A DNA stretch of 64,000 nucleotides, taken from NCBI GenBank assembly GCA_964019695.1, contig OZ026531.1:7697701-7761700 (forward strand), written 5' to 3'. This document shows, one piece after another, positions 9,600-20,576 of the stretch; position 1 is the first letter of the stretch, and the number at the start of each line of letters is the position of its first letter. Origin of the DNA: Loripinus fragilis (taxonomy: Eukaryota > Mollusca > Bivalvia > Lucinida > Lucinidae). The position numbers and the translations under genes were made by a program. The notes below the pieces were generated by a model, which saw only the letters and a program-made list of their open reading frames with translations, searched no databases and was not told the DNA's origin.

Positions 9600-9778
9600 G
9601 AATAGTTATATCATGGATTGTCCGCCTGTACGTGGAGATAATCCACGAGCTTTAGCGTGTGGATTATCTTACGTACAGGTGGACAAACATGGTATAACTA
9701 TTTTATACCACCTACATCAGTGTAGACCTTGCACATCATGAGATATTTCGTGCTAAAAGTGGTAAGGGTGGTATAATT
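9600..9778 (-). mobile_element. MITE family B, inverted copy
   Basis: Nearly the reverse complement of 9135-9308; about 290 bases of unrelated DNA lie between the two. Gives the uninterrupted reference for the split copy at 3815-4455. Confidence 0.8.
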
Positions 9779-10216
9779 CTGGTTAAAGAATAGATTCTCG
9801 AGTTATTTGAATAGATGTTGATTAAACAAAACAGTGCTTCGTTTGCAGCATAATGTTGCACTTCACCAGTGCTAAGATTAAAATAAACATCAGGGACTGA
9901 TGTACGAAATAAGTTCGCGATTTCTACCTGTGACCCCTTCAAGTACATAATGGGCATTTCTTTTAAACAAATCTTAGTTCATGTGCGAACATGCGAATTT
10001 TCAAATATGAATCATTGCGATAGAGTCCCTTTTCTCCTTTTCCCATATCGACTACTTTGTTTCACATGCAATACGATAGACTGCAGATGCCTGGAATTTA
10101 ACCTTTGACCCCTGATTTGCAAGGTTTACACTACAGCAGCTTCTTCACAGCATACTAATAATAAGTATGCAGTCTCAGAAGATTTTCAGGTGTCGAACAT
10201 TTTTAGTTTACTGTGC
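9779..10216. other. Intergenic DNA, nothing recognised
   Basis: No supported gene or repeat end. Confidence 0.35.
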
Positions 10217-10594
10217 CTTAAAGAGACTAAGTCTGCAACTATGAACATTTTTCGATTTTTTTTTTATTTTCTTTTTAAATCATTTGTAAAAGTAGAATTA
10301 AGTTATGTCTTCACAATAAATCTGTTCACTATAGCCGAAAACTGCACGGAAAAGTGAATTATCTTATAAAACAGGTGTCTTTTTCTCTTATTGGTAATTA
10401 TTTGCGTCCCTCCAATAATTATAGACAGTTAATTTTAACATAAATTCTGTTGTTTTGATACTGATGATTTGTTAAGATTTACGAAATTGGTAAAATGTTT
10501 ACCTGAATTTTAGTTATTTTACTGTGTTCTTGAAAAATAGAAACATTAGTTCTAAAATTAAAAGATCAAAAGTTACAGACTATGCAGCTTTAAC
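10217..10594 (+). repeat. Copy of the right part of the 2487-3092 piggyBac-like MITE
   Basis: Closely matches about 2725-3085 in the same order (CTGCAACTATGAACATTTTT ... AAAGTTACAGACTATGCAGC). Clean TTAA ends are not preserved. Confidence 0.8.
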
Positions 10595-10712
10595 TGAGAT
10601 CGTACGACGACACGTGTCTGTGGGACTGCATGATCTTGCCGTAGGCTAAACTAAAAGCTGCTAGATAGTGTAACTGTGTTTAACAAATATGTATGAAATC
10701 TTTAAATTCTTT

Positions 10713-10795
10713 ATTAGGTTTTACCACTTCTTAGCACGGAAGCGGCTGTAAAGATTAGGTTTCGTAAAACCTCAAACCAAACAATATAGCGCCAT
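10713..10795 (+). repeat. Inverted-repeat partner of 14055-14125
   Basis: GCGGCTGTAAAGATTAGGTT and CGTAAAACCTCAAACCAAAC are found in reverse complement at 14055-14125, so the pair brackets 3.4 kb that includes the broken non-LTR element. Confidence 0.6.
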
Positions 10796-11074
10796 AGCGC
10801 AATCGGTAGCAAGAGAATATGTATACGTGAATATATATAGTAATTATAAATAAAATATAAAAAAAGACACACATAAATCTCAGTTCTTCAACTGAAGTTG
10901 ACTCAGCTACAGAAAAATAGATAAGTTTGTATCTAATATTATATGGAATATCGATCATTATCCATCCTATGTTCAAATCGGGGTCTAAGTTCTTTGAAAG
11001 TGTATGATTTGTCGTAAAATAGGAAAGTATGGTTACTTCCCTTGTTATCAATAAACAAGCATGAGCATTTAAAA

Positions 11075-11257
11075 ATGGGTCAAACTATTATTCAAGAACT
11101 TCTTTCAGAAACCCCAGATAGATCAATCGCTTTCACAGATGGGTCATGTCTCGACAATCCAGGACCTTGCGGAGCCGGTGCTGTGATATTCCTTCCAGAT
11201 GATCCCAGTGGGTTAGAACTGACCAGACTGGTAGCAGCAAGAGGTGAAAGAAAGTAA
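11075..11257 (+). pseudogene. Non-LTR retroelement RNase H domain, 5' part
   Basis: Starting at ATGGGTCAAACT the frame encodes RSIAFTDGSCLDNPGPCGAG then AVIFLPDDPSG, the first strand pair of an RNase H fold; the D of TDGS is the first catalytic aspartate. The frame stops after GERK at 11258 because about 1.37 kb of repeat DNA is inserted. The domain resumes at 12628. RNase H followed by a C-terminal Cys/His cluster suggests a non-LTR element of the group that carries its own RNase H. No reverse transcriptase portion was found upstream. Confidence 0.8.
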
Positions 11258-11258
11258 G

Positions 11259-12627
11259 CCATAGGGGAGCCAAAACAAGAGAAAAGGGACTCCATCAACA
11301 TGATTCATACCTAAAAAAATGCATTACGCACGTGAACCGCACGTGAACTAATATTCGTTTTTAAAAAGAAAATGCTATCAACACGTATTCAGATAACTCG
11401 AAATTCTATTCTGTTGATCAGCATTAAAATTACAAGGTAGAGTGTTATATAGTTTAAACATGGCTTATATTTTTAGAAAGGGAATTTTGCATATGGACAG
11501 GCTGTAAATATTAATAAAATTAGCTGGAGCCTTATGGACATCATATATGACAGATGAACTCTGCATGGTCAAACATGTTTATTGGACAGTACAAATGAAA
11601 ACGCCCTTTCGCTTTAAAGCATTCAAACTCTTTTAATTACGGAAAACAGGGGAGACATCCTTTTCTCTGTTTGTAAGAAAGTTCCAAATCGAATAATAGT
11701 TCTTTATGGTTGATATTAAATCAACGTTAAATCAACGGCATCTTGATCTTGGCCAAAATTTTCAGTTACATGTAAGGTTGTGCGATTTAAGGGCCTTTTC
11801 TTCCAATGAAAAACCGTGTCGACAGGGTAAATTAATGAGGGGATGATGGTATTCGCTGTCCATTTAATTATATGACAGTACATCACGAAAATGCATGGTT
11901 GGAACATGTGTGTTGTACAGTACAAATGAAAACGCCCTTTCGCTTTGAACCATTCAAACTCTTTTAATTACGGAAAACAGGGGAGACATCCTTTTCTCTG
12001 TTTGTAAGAAAGTTCCAAATCGAATATTAGTTCTTTATGGTTGATATTTAATCAACGGCATAAAGGACAGGGCCAATATTTTACGTATATGTAGGGGTAT
12101 GTGATTCAAGAGTATGTTCTCTCTGGTAAATTCATTATGACAAGGCAATTAATATTGCAGGGAATAGCATTTGTTGTTAAATTAAGGGATTTCAAAAATA
12201 TCCCTTTCGTAGCACCTTATTAGGAAAGCTATATTATGAAAAGTAAGGGTTCTATTCTTGGCACGCATGTCACATAGGCGATGTATGGTCAGATGAAATA
12301 TTTTTGTGCTAACTAAGATTCCCTAGGTTGCTGCAGAAGGCTTATCAGGACAATAGTTAAGTAGGGTATGAACTTTTGTTTTTCGCCTGGCGTGTTAGAG
12401 ACAGAAATATATGGTCTGATGTATGATGAATTACACTGATATGGGTTACCCACGATTTTCTGACAGGTTAGGGTATAAATACCAGATAGCTGAACAGCAA
12501 ATTAGACTCGGCTTGCACTTGTAACGATAGAGTATAAATTGCAAGAACCTGGGTGTCTCGGAAATGTATCTTCGCAAATAAAATCATGTAATTTTATTTG
12601 ACTTTATTCTTAGTGAATTGTGTTTCA
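11259..12627. mobile_element. Insertion splitting the RNase H pseudogene (MITE-like repeat F)
   Basis: The right part (about 12200-12625) is the reverse complement of the repeat at 8236-8650, with GTGAATTGTGTTTC as its edge. The left part contains a direct duplication: about 11560-11712 and 11894-12054 share ACAGTACAAATGAAAACGCC and GGGGAGACATCCTTTTCTCT, 334 bp apart. The left edge is not sharply defined. Confidence 0.55.
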
Positions 12628-13411
12628 GAGGGTCTATTCTCTTGGCAGAAGGTTTTAGAACTTGCTGTCTATCAGAAAATTTCTGACTTTTCCTCATCAC
12701 TACAAATATTCTCTGAGAGTCAATCAGCAGTTGGAATCCCTACACTGAACTTGGCTAGTACTAATTACACTGTTCTTATATCACAAATAAAGTCTCTCCT
12801 TCAACAATTACAATCGACAGCTTCGATGTTACAATACACTGGACGCCGGGACATGCTACTATTGCTGGAAACGAGATCGCCGACAGGCTAGCAAAATATG
12901 CTGCACACCAAGCCTCAGAGATGCCTGTCGATACCTCTATCGTCACCATTCAAGGCATCAAGAACTTAGCGAAAAAGTCAATTGTATCTAAATGGCAGCA
13001 GCGCTGGGACATTTCTGAGTCTGGTAGATTTCTCCACACCTTCAAACCTTTGGTTGACAGCAAACCGTACATAGATTTGCCTTCTAAGGATCTCTTTCCT
13101 ACCATTCTTCAACTACGTACCGGAACGAATACAGATATAAATTAAATCAGTGTGAAAGTTCTGAATGTGTTTGTGGTGATATAGAGACTGTACAGCACTT
13201 TATTCTTAAATGTCCTCTGTATGAAGATAACCGTCAGAAACTTCAGAAGAACCTTTTCCTGCAACTTGGTATTCCTTATCTGGATATGGATCTGCTCCTC
13301 GGTTATAGTGAAAATGAAAATCTTTGTCTGTTATATGTGAACTTGGACAATACATTGCCAATACTGGTCGTCTTTTAAGCAGAGTTGCTGATGGGAATGC
13401 ACCACAATAAT
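12628..13411 (+). pseudogene. Non-LTR retroelement RNase H 3' part and Cys/His tail
   Basis: Three frames must be combined. The first has FSESQSAVGI, where the usual catalytic aspartate (FSDSQ) is glutamate. A frameshift near 12838 leads to HWTPGHATIAGNEIADRLAK, the last RNase H motifs. A further frameshift near 13125 leads to a tail with CVCGDIETVQHFILKCPLYE, a Cys-Cys-His-Cys cluster common at the end of such retroelement ORFs. It ends at a TAA near 13409. The copy is dead: two or more frameshifts, the large insertion and a changed active-site residue. Confidence 0.8.
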
Positions 13412-13576
13412 CTGTTGACCGTATCGAACACTAAATCTCTTAAATTACATTTGTGGAAATTTTACCTTTGAGACACTTAGTCTACATGTGAGAGAATCTA
13501 CACTCGAGAATGCACTACGGAATGCAGTTGCAAAATTGGACAAGAAGGTGCCCAGGGGGAGGGGGCAGGGGGGGGG

Positions 13577-13916
13577 GTACTCTGATATTTTCACAGATAC
13601 GTAGGCTCGGGCTATTTTGGGGGGTTCAAACTTCTGGATTTCAATATTTTTTTGGGTTTTTCAGAAAAATGAATGATTTTGGGGGGTATGAAAATTTTGT
13701 GGATATTTTTTGAGGTCATCACAAAATTGGGCTAGTTTGAGGGTCATTTCTATGGATTTTAGGGTCTTTTTTTAAGGTCAAGGTACAGAATTGGGATATT
13801 TTTTGGGGTTATTTAAATTTCAAATATGTTTTTGGGGGTTCTTGAAATTCCTGATATTTTTTTGGGTGAACGGTAGATGCTGGGCCCGAGCCTACGTATG
13901 AGGAAAAATAGAGTAC
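13577..13916. mobile_element. MITE family D, G/T-rich copy
   Basis: GTACTCTGATATTTTCACAG and TACGTAGGCTCGGGC at the left are mirrored by GCCCGAGCCTACGTA and AAAATAGAGTAC at the right. The interior is strongly T/G-biased on the + strand (TTTTTGGGGGTT words). A second copy lies at 51588-51928. Confidence 0.75.
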
Positions 13917-14054
13917 GTATACCCATATGTTCATGTACACGTACATGTAGGTTTGGTCCATTTTCGGTTTCAATAAATTTCAATATTTTCGGGTTTTTCA
14001 GAGAAATGAATGTATTGGAGGGGATGGGGGAGTTTTTTTTATAGTTAAATTGGA

Positions 14055-14125
14055 AATGGCGCTTTATGTTTTGTTTGAGGTTTTACGAAACATAATCTTT
14101 ACAGCCGCTTGTGCTAAAACCTTAG
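14055..14125 (-). repeat. Inverted-repeat partner of 10713-10795
   Basis: Reverse complement match including AAGCGGCTGTAAAGATTATG. A run of 15 or more G at about 14290 lies just downstream. Confidence 0.6.
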
Positions 14126-14785
14126 ATTTCGGATCCAAGCATACGAAACAAGAAAAAATGAGAGTGCCCCCACCCCGACCCCATCCGGGTTCGGTGATCT
14201 CTGAGACGGCGATAAAGCGGGGAGGATAAAGAGGGAACCATGTGATTAAATAAATGACAATAAGACGGGAGAAGCCCGTGGGGAGTGAGGGAGGGGGGGG
14301 GGGGGGGTAAGAGTGGCGGGGATATTTAGTAAATGTTGAAATTGACAGAAATCGATAGAAAATGACAACACTTTATACATGTTATATAGGCATGTACTAT
14401 CTTTATTTAATGTTTTTCTGTGAAGACCAGGCCTCATTTGTTATAGCAGTCATTTAAACGAATCGATCGTAAAGCTTCTTTCAGCTTAGTTTCGGTTCTT
14501 CGGAAATGTAGCAAAAATGTAAATGGCTCTGAAAACACAAATTCATCAGAATTTAAGCAAGTAAATGGCAACAATTCCTCCATTGTGGATGATTTGCTGA
14601 TGAAACTTCTCAAGCACCTCCACACCATGGTGATACATATCTAGCATACTTTTTCATGAAAATCCATTCATCCCTTACTAAGTTATGGCTCTCCATTGAA
14701 ATTAGGTCAATCAAAGAGCAACGACGCCTGAATTTCTAAGGACATTCTAATGAAACTTCATGTGCATCACTTCTTATTCAGTTAA
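14126..14785. other. Intergenic DNA with G run, no gene seen
   Basis: No supported coding sequence; the short minus-strand frames here lack motifs. Confidence 0.4.
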
Positions 14786-15013
14786 CCCTTAAAGCGCCAA
14801 TCTCAAAATGTAATCTGCTGAAGTCGTCTGCTGCAAATAATTGCCTAGCATTACTGACGAATTAAATATAGCAAACAGTGTGGACCCAGAACAGACTGCC
14901 CTATATATAGGAGCAGTCTGATCTGGATCCACACTGTTTGTCATAGAGGCTGCTTAAACATTTCAGCAGACGAGAAGAGCAGACGACTTTTGTTATGATT
15001 GGCGCTTTAAGGG
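14786..15013. mobile_element. piggyBac-like MITE, 228 bp
   Basis: Perfect 16-bp terminal inverted repeats CCCTTAAAGCGCCAAT / ATTGGCGCTTTAAGGG, flanked by TTAA on both sides. The interior holds a near-palindrome around ACTGCCCTATATATAGGAGCAGT. It is the cleanest member of the family also seen at 2487-3092. Confidence 0.9.
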
Positions 15014-15229
15014 TTAAGTTTCATGAAAGTCAACGCATTATCTCCTGTATATCTGAGACCATTGCGACAAACTTTGATGTACTTTTGTCGGCGCTTTAAG
15101 GGTTTATGATAAAAAAATCAAAAGATAAGCATTATGATAAAATCGTACGATGTTTGATTGTCAACATGGAAGCCAAGGTATTACTTTTCATACGAGTTTT
15201 ACCATTATTTTATTGCTCCCAAAGGTTAT

Positions 15230-15745
15230 TAAACATTGTTCATGCACAAATGAACTAAGCATAAAATTATCACTGCTCATAAAAAAAACCCTATAAAATC
15301 CGCTAAATAAAAATATTTTTCTTGCTTTCAAACTCTAAAATAGTTTATTTATCATGCAAATAAATATTTAAATGCCGACAATTGTGAGCATTTTACGTTT
15401 ATGAGCCGCCATGATGATAAAGTTTAACTCAAATGAGCAAGAAATTTATCATGCTCTTTTGAGTTGAGCATAAACGTTTTATAACCTAGAGGCTGGGCCT
15501 CGAGGTTATAAAACTTTTCCCATGCTCTACTCAGCTGAGCACGAAATTTATCTTGCTTGTAAATGTTAAAATGCCAACAATTGTTGGCATTTTAACATTT
15601 ATTAGCATGATAAATATATCATATTAGAGCTTAAAAGCAGGAAAAACCTACCTTTTCCACGTGTCAGTTTTATAGTAGTTGAAATTTTATGCTCACTTGA
15701 GTTGAGTACGAAAAAAGTTTTATAACCTTGGGGCCTGGTGTCATT
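15230..15745. repeat. Complex foldback repeat
   Basis: Many inverted words, including TTTTATAACCTAGAGGC / GCCTCGAGGTTATAAAA at the centre (about 15495) and AAATGCCAACAATTGTTGGCATTT at about 15570. TGAGCA...AAATTTATC words repeat through it. Confidence 0.6.
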
Positions 15746-15892
15746 TTAGTGGGACAAGTTTCAGATCCAGATCGGACGACACAGGACACGGCGTCTGAAC
15801 AGGGTCTTCACTGTTCAATTACAAAAAAAATCTATTAAGACGTGTATGAGCATACCACCATACAGCTGCACTATCGAAAATAGGCTGAATTC

Positions 15893-16573
15893 TATGGTGA
15901 CTTGGTGTATAGATTGAAGAAGATTGTTGGCTCAAATAATTTTTCAGCGCAGTTTATTAAAATAATTTCCCATTATGAAAAGATTGGCTATAAAATTCAT
16001 GTATTTCAGCAGACTGCATGCTTGTTGGTCAACCCAATCACGGTTGGCAACTTTGCTTTCCTCTTTAATTGCACGCCGGTGGGTCGGAATTCAGGCTCAT
16101 TGATGGTTCCGACTTAAAGACTTATCTATTGATGAGATGGTAGGGGCCTGATGCTTTGGCTGTTGTCAGGCCAACTGGGGTTTACCTGTTGGATTTCGTT
16201 TGCTCCGGTATTCAGTGTTATTTACTGTTGAGTCCTTATCTTTGCTAAATCTCCTTTACATCTATGTGTCTTGACCCACATCAGAACTAAGGGTGAGGTT
16301 GGTGCACCGTTAAACCGGTTAAAGCCCTCCAGTAAAATATTTTTACTGACCGTTCCAAGACGGTGCTTGTTTTATGGATCATTTGTGTTATTTCTGTCTT
16401 GTTTTGTTATGCGTTCATGCACGTCGGTTTGCTGATGCCCTGTGGTCACCCGCTGGGAAAGGGCTGACCTCTTGGCTCTCGTCTTTGATGTCTAATTGTG
16501 ACGTTGTCCCTTTCCCATTGGTATCCTGGGTCAGGTGTGGTGCTTGATTGTATCGATTCCTGATCTTTGCCCA
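15893..16573 (+). mobile_element. Penelope-like family 1, 5'-truncated copy
   Basis: The frame 15902-16117 gives the family's C-terminal segment (VYRLKKIVGSNNFSAQFIKI ... NPITVGNFAFLFNCTPVGR) up to its stop. The 3' untranslated region follows to the outer end at CGATTCCTGATCTTTGCC. Only the last roughly 70 codons remain. The protein ends here in every copy seen, with no GIY-YIG endonuclease after it. Confidence 0.85.
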
Positions 16574-17095
16574 AAATTGACAAGTCCCATCATTTAGCTT
16601 GCGTTCAATACGAAGATCGAAACGCTCTAGCTTATGGTAGCCGAGACGTCGCTATAAATCTTAGACAACGTCAATTTAAAGTCATTATATCAATACCTTA
16701 CATAATGAGCGCAAAAATGTTTTCGAACAGATGTTCGTTCTAAGAAAAAACAAATCGTGAAGTTTTAGGCCTCTGCAAAGTATATTTCGTGTTCGTGACG
16801 TCATTACTTTTTGACGTGATTGGCCGTTTATATCCTAAGGAACATGATATGTGCCACCAGATGTCAATCTGTTGCATAAAAGACAAAAGCATCGCGAGCG
16901 TCATCCGCCTGTTAGTTAAGACTGACGTAAGCAAAGCGTCGCTGAGACTGGGAGTGCAATTAAACGATTTTTCCAAAACCTTTCTAGTTTTCCCATTAGT
17001 TAAGACATCTGTCTATTTTTTTAGGCTGCTTGCAGCCTTATGATATCATTTTAACTATATATCTAAATAACAACCTATCAGGAATAGACAGAAAT
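16574..17095. other. Intergenic DNA, no gene supported
   Basis: Overlapping frames on both strands at 16740-17043 have no recognisable motif or splice context. Confidence 0.35.
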
Positions 17096-17212
17096 TTGCA
17101 TATACACTCTCACGACTAGAGTCTGTGCTATTTATAGAACTCCATTAGGCTGCTATGAAAACCTGATCAGATCTGATCTATTTATTTACTCTAGTCGTAG
17201 GAGTGTATATGA
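17096..17212. repeat. Short foldback repeat
   Basis: CATATACACTC..CACGACTAGAGT pairs with ACTCTAGTCGTAGGAGTGTATATG about 115 bp away; AGATCTGATC lies inside. Confidence 0.7.
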
Positions 17213-17937
17213 GTATCTGCTAGAATACGAAAATTGCATGGGTTAATTACCAGACTGTCCAAACAGTTTTATTCCGGGTGACAACACTCACTGAAAATCT
17301 AGTCAATTTTTAGGGAGACGGACTGAAGCAGCCAAAAATGTCAACGAAACTGAAAGTAGACTTTCTCAGAAAATTGTCAATGAACCTGAAAGTAGACTTC
17401 TATTTTTAGACAAATATATTCATTGCAGGTAACAGTAAAAAAAATATCAGCATTTTATTTAAATTGTCTTACCACTATGTGTAATCCAATATTTTCATAT
17501 CAGCATTTAAAATGTCGTCTGATCAAGGCTTTAGTTCATTTAAAGGGGCTGTTTTTAGGGGAATTACGTAGTGATTTTGTATTTAAAAAATAGTGCCCTG
17601 GTTGGTTTAAAAATACTAACAATAATGTTTGCATTGTAACAGTATCAATTATACTTTTCCAAGTTGGATGACCCTGTGTAACAAAGAGCAATACACATAG
17701 GCCTAAAAACAAATGCAGTCGAATATCGTTTTAAAAGATATTTCTTGTTTATATAAGCTCAAAGAGTTTGTTTTCAAATTGAATTAAACCCGCATTTGTC
17801 AGATGACAATAATTATTGTTGAAAAGCACTAACGTCGGTGTTATGTCAAATCATTCCGTTATGAGAGCAGTGACATCTCTGGAGATACTGCACGAAAGAG
17901 CAGGTTAGTCAGAGCTTTCGCCACTCTTCCCTGTGAT
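17213..17937. other. Region upstream of LRR exon, first exon not identified
   Basis: An upstream exon supplying the start codon is expected here or further left if the splice site at 18439 is used. ATGAGAGCAGTGACATC at about 17860 followed by GCAGGTTAGT looked possible, but its phase does not match. Confidence 0.4.
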
Positions 17938-18343
17938 CACACTGGTAAATGTATACGTCGATTTGGTGGTATTTACACGTATTGCCGGTACTTCATAGAC
18001 CGGAAGTGGTAGATACTGGTGTTAATACTATATAGAAAAAACATGCCATATACCTAAAGGACTATAGAATTAGATCATTTTTAAGTATTCGGCATGCACA
18101 TGGCGATTTATATAAGCATTTAGGAATAGATTCGAGTACCGATCTGGATGATCTATTCCTAAATGCTTACATAAATCGCCATGCACATACTGAATACTTA
18201 AAAATGATCTTATTCTATAGTCCTTTAGGTATATTGCATGTTTTTCTATATAGTATTAACACCAATATCTACCACTTCCGGTCTATGAAGTACCGGCAAT
18301 ATGCGCAAATGCCACCAAATTGACGTATACATTTACCAGTGTG
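17938..18343. mobile_element. Foldback MITE upstream of LRR exon (5-bp target duplication)
   Basis: The element is almost one long hairpin: the arm starting CACACTGGTAAATGTATACG is matched by the complement ending in CGTATACATTTACCAGTGTG, with arms near 190 bp and a small centre near 18140. GTGAT occurs directly before and after it. No coding capacity. Confidence 0.9.
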
Positions 18344-18439
18344 GTGATGGGTACAAAATTTCTGTTTGCTAGCTCAAACATTTTCTATTATTTACATTTC
18401 TGGTGGCATATAATTTTGTTTTTCTTTTGCCTATTTCAG

Positions 18440-19828
18440 TGTTATTCTCTTGTGTTCGCTTTGGCTTGCTGTGTGCTTGTCACCAACGGATTTCTTCTGA
18501 CAGCACCAGACTGTCCAATACAGCCTCCTTGTAAATGTTATGACGGTCTCAGAGATGTTGATGTTATCTGTTATTCTCGAAACATCACCAGTTTTCGTTG
18601 GTTTAACAACAGCACAATCTCGCGGACAGGATGTAAAGACGTCAGTGTTGATTTCAGCTCCAACTTCCTATCCATGTTGCCCCACAATGCATTCTTCAAT
18701 CTCAGCTTATATTGTAACCACAATATCACAAAGGCTACCATTCTACTCCGTGATAACCACCTCACTGATAGTAGCTTTGAAAACACCTCCTTCAATGGTA
18801 TAGAAAGTGCAATAGAGCACATTGATTTAAGTGAGAACTATATCACCAGAATTCCATGGGCTATGTCTAAGCTCGTAAACTTGGTTAATTTCGCCATTAC
18901 AGACAATCCTATCCATATAGTTGATCCTGACGTATTTTTGGGGTTTGGACATTCACTTGATGCTCTTAGTATATCACTACCAGGTGTTCAAAGTTGGCCG
19001 ACTGCTTTCAATCATTTGACAGTGTTAAACTGGCTGCATGTTGACAGTTTCAAGTATGATGTTCCAAGTAATGCTTTCATAGGATTTGAAAAGACGTTGA
19101 GCTACCTATACTACTATGCTATGCCGATGGACAACATGAAGCCCATATGCAGACTCAGAGCGCTTGGAAAGCTTGGCATTGGAGGAAACCAAACATTTAA
19201 TGGGAGTACCATCTTACGCTGTGAGTCACCTATTGCAACTGTGTGGGGAGCTTCATTCGAGGGCAAGGTAGCTAAAGAATTTATGAATGTTTTTGATGTT
19301 TTCCCTAACGTACGTACACTCGAGTATGAACAGTGTGACATTGCAGACATAGAAGGCGCACACGTTCCCAATGACACATTGGTTACTACGTTTGATTTCA
19401 CCAACTGCAAACTTCAGAGGATACCTAGCTTGCTGAACAAGTTATCTCTTCTAGAAAAGTGTTCCCTCTATGGAAACCAGATTCGCAGAATAGAAACAGA
19501 CACTTTAAGAAATCTGAGACACTTATACCATATCAATCTCCACGATAACCCCATACAGTTTATTGCTAAGAACGCATTCGAGAATCTTCCAGCTCTCACA
19601 TATCTATCTTTGGAGCATACCTTACTTACAGTCGTGCCTGATGTTGTTGAGGTTTTGCCAAGTTTAAGGGTTATTATACTAAGAAACGATGTAATTAGCT
19701 GCGATTGTGCCCTCTCATTGTCCAAACTTTGGGCAACCCATACCACTATCAGTATCATAGGAACATGTAAAAATTCAACCCAGACTATTGAGAACTATAT
19801 TCGTTTCCAGTTCTCATCGTGTCCTTAA
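18440..19828 (+). CDS. Secreted-type leucine-rich-repeat protein, main exon
   Basis: A single long frame ends at TAA. CTTTTGCCTATTTCAG just before 18440 is a strong 3' splice site, so I start the exon there; the start codon would come from an unseen exon. Read without splicing, the first in-frame ATG is 18347, at the edge of a MITE. The exon opens with a hydrophobic run (SLVFALACCVLVTNGFLLTA), probably a signal peptide, then an LRR N-cap-like cysteine cluster (CPIQPPCKC). LRR units follow, such as IEHIDLSENYITRIPWAMSK, CSLYGNQIRRIETDTLRNLR and LYHINLHDNPIQFIAKNAFE. It ends with a C-cap pattern (CDCALSLSKLW...C...C) close to the stop. There is no C-terminal membrane segment, so secretion is likely. 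About 460 residues with several N-glycosylation sequons. Ligand unknown. Confidence 0.85.
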   Translation, partial: CYSLVFALACCVLVTNGFLLTAPDCPIQPPCKCYDGLRDVDVICYSRNITSFRWFNNSTISRTGCKDVSVDFSSNFLSMLPHNAFFNLSLYCNHNITKATILLRDNHLTDSSFENTSFNGIESAIEHIDLSENYITRIPWAMSKLVNLVNFAITDNPIHIVDPDVFLGFGHSLDALSISLPGVQSWPTAFNHLTVLNWLHVDSFKYDVPSNAFIGFEKTLSYLYYYAMPMDNMKPICRLRALGKLGIGGNQTFNGSTILRCESPIATVWGASFEGKVAKEFMNVFDVFPNVRTLEYEQCDIADIEGAHVPNDTLVTTFDFTNCKLQRIPSLLNKLSLLEKCSLYGNQIRRIETDTLRNLRHLYHINLHDNPIQFIAKNAFENLPALTYLSLEHTLLTVVPDVVEVLPSLRVIILRNDVISCDCALSLSKLWATHTTISIIGTCKNSTQTIENYIRFQFSSCP

Positions 19829-20424
19829 CTCCTTTTATTTTGAAAATATTGAATAATTTAACGAAATCATCTAGTTGATGATGTGGACTGTATTCTGACT
19901 TATCAATTAAGAAGATAAAAACATTTGAGCCATAACAAAGGATTCTGGTACTTACAGCTTTTTTGCAAAATCCTCTAACAAACGTATATACTGAAAAAAT
20001 ATGGCTAGAGCTAAAAGATTTGGGTTTAGTCATGTATGCCAGCAGTGCGTTCTTTGGTGGCCTCGAGTTGAAACAGGTTCATCAGAACCGGCAATGAATT
20101 GTCAATGTTTAGTTGCCATCTATATGGACCAAAAATGTTCACAGCTGAATAATTGTAAAAAAGATTACAAATCATTATCTGTCATATTTTATTCTCTTTT
20201 GCTGACTTGATAATAACATCAGTTTTTTGTCTTTATTGATAATTATAGCATTCTCTAGACACCAAATTTTGAGAGTTAATTCAAAGCATGTTGGCGATTA
20301 TTTTCTAACATATCTCTATCTAAACCATTTTCATACAATACCGTATCATCAGCATATAAATCCACAGATCTAGTAACATCACCTATAAATACAAGTAAAT
20401 CACTTATAAAGATATATAGATGAT
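19829..20424. other. Downstream of LRR gene, no further gene seen
   Basis: No canonical AATAAA close behind the stop was found. Short frames lack support. Confidence 0.4.
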
Positions 20425-20576
20425 ATTTACTTTTTTGAGGTGAATACCAAATATATTTCATCAAGTCTGTTGAAAACATCAGAATTTTCATGAGTGCGCA
20501 GCACGAATGAAAATTTCGATGTTTTCAACTCACGAGATGAAATATATTTGGTATTTACTAAAAAAAGTAAATTTTC
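20425..20576. repeat. Foldback repeat, about 150 bp
   Basis: AATACCAAATATATTTCATC pairs with GATGAAATATATTTGGTATT, and GTTGAAAACATC..AATTTTCAT with ATGAAAATTTCGATGTTTTC, around a GTGCGCAGCAC centre. Confidence 0.8.

Noticed and set aside
16740..17043. Overlapping frames on both strands
   Set aside because: No motif, splice context or repeat match supports either strand.
18320..18439. LRR protein starting at 18320
   Set aside because: The codon there is TTG and lies inside the right arm of the MITE. A splice acceptor at 18439 and the signal-peptide-like run right after it fit better.
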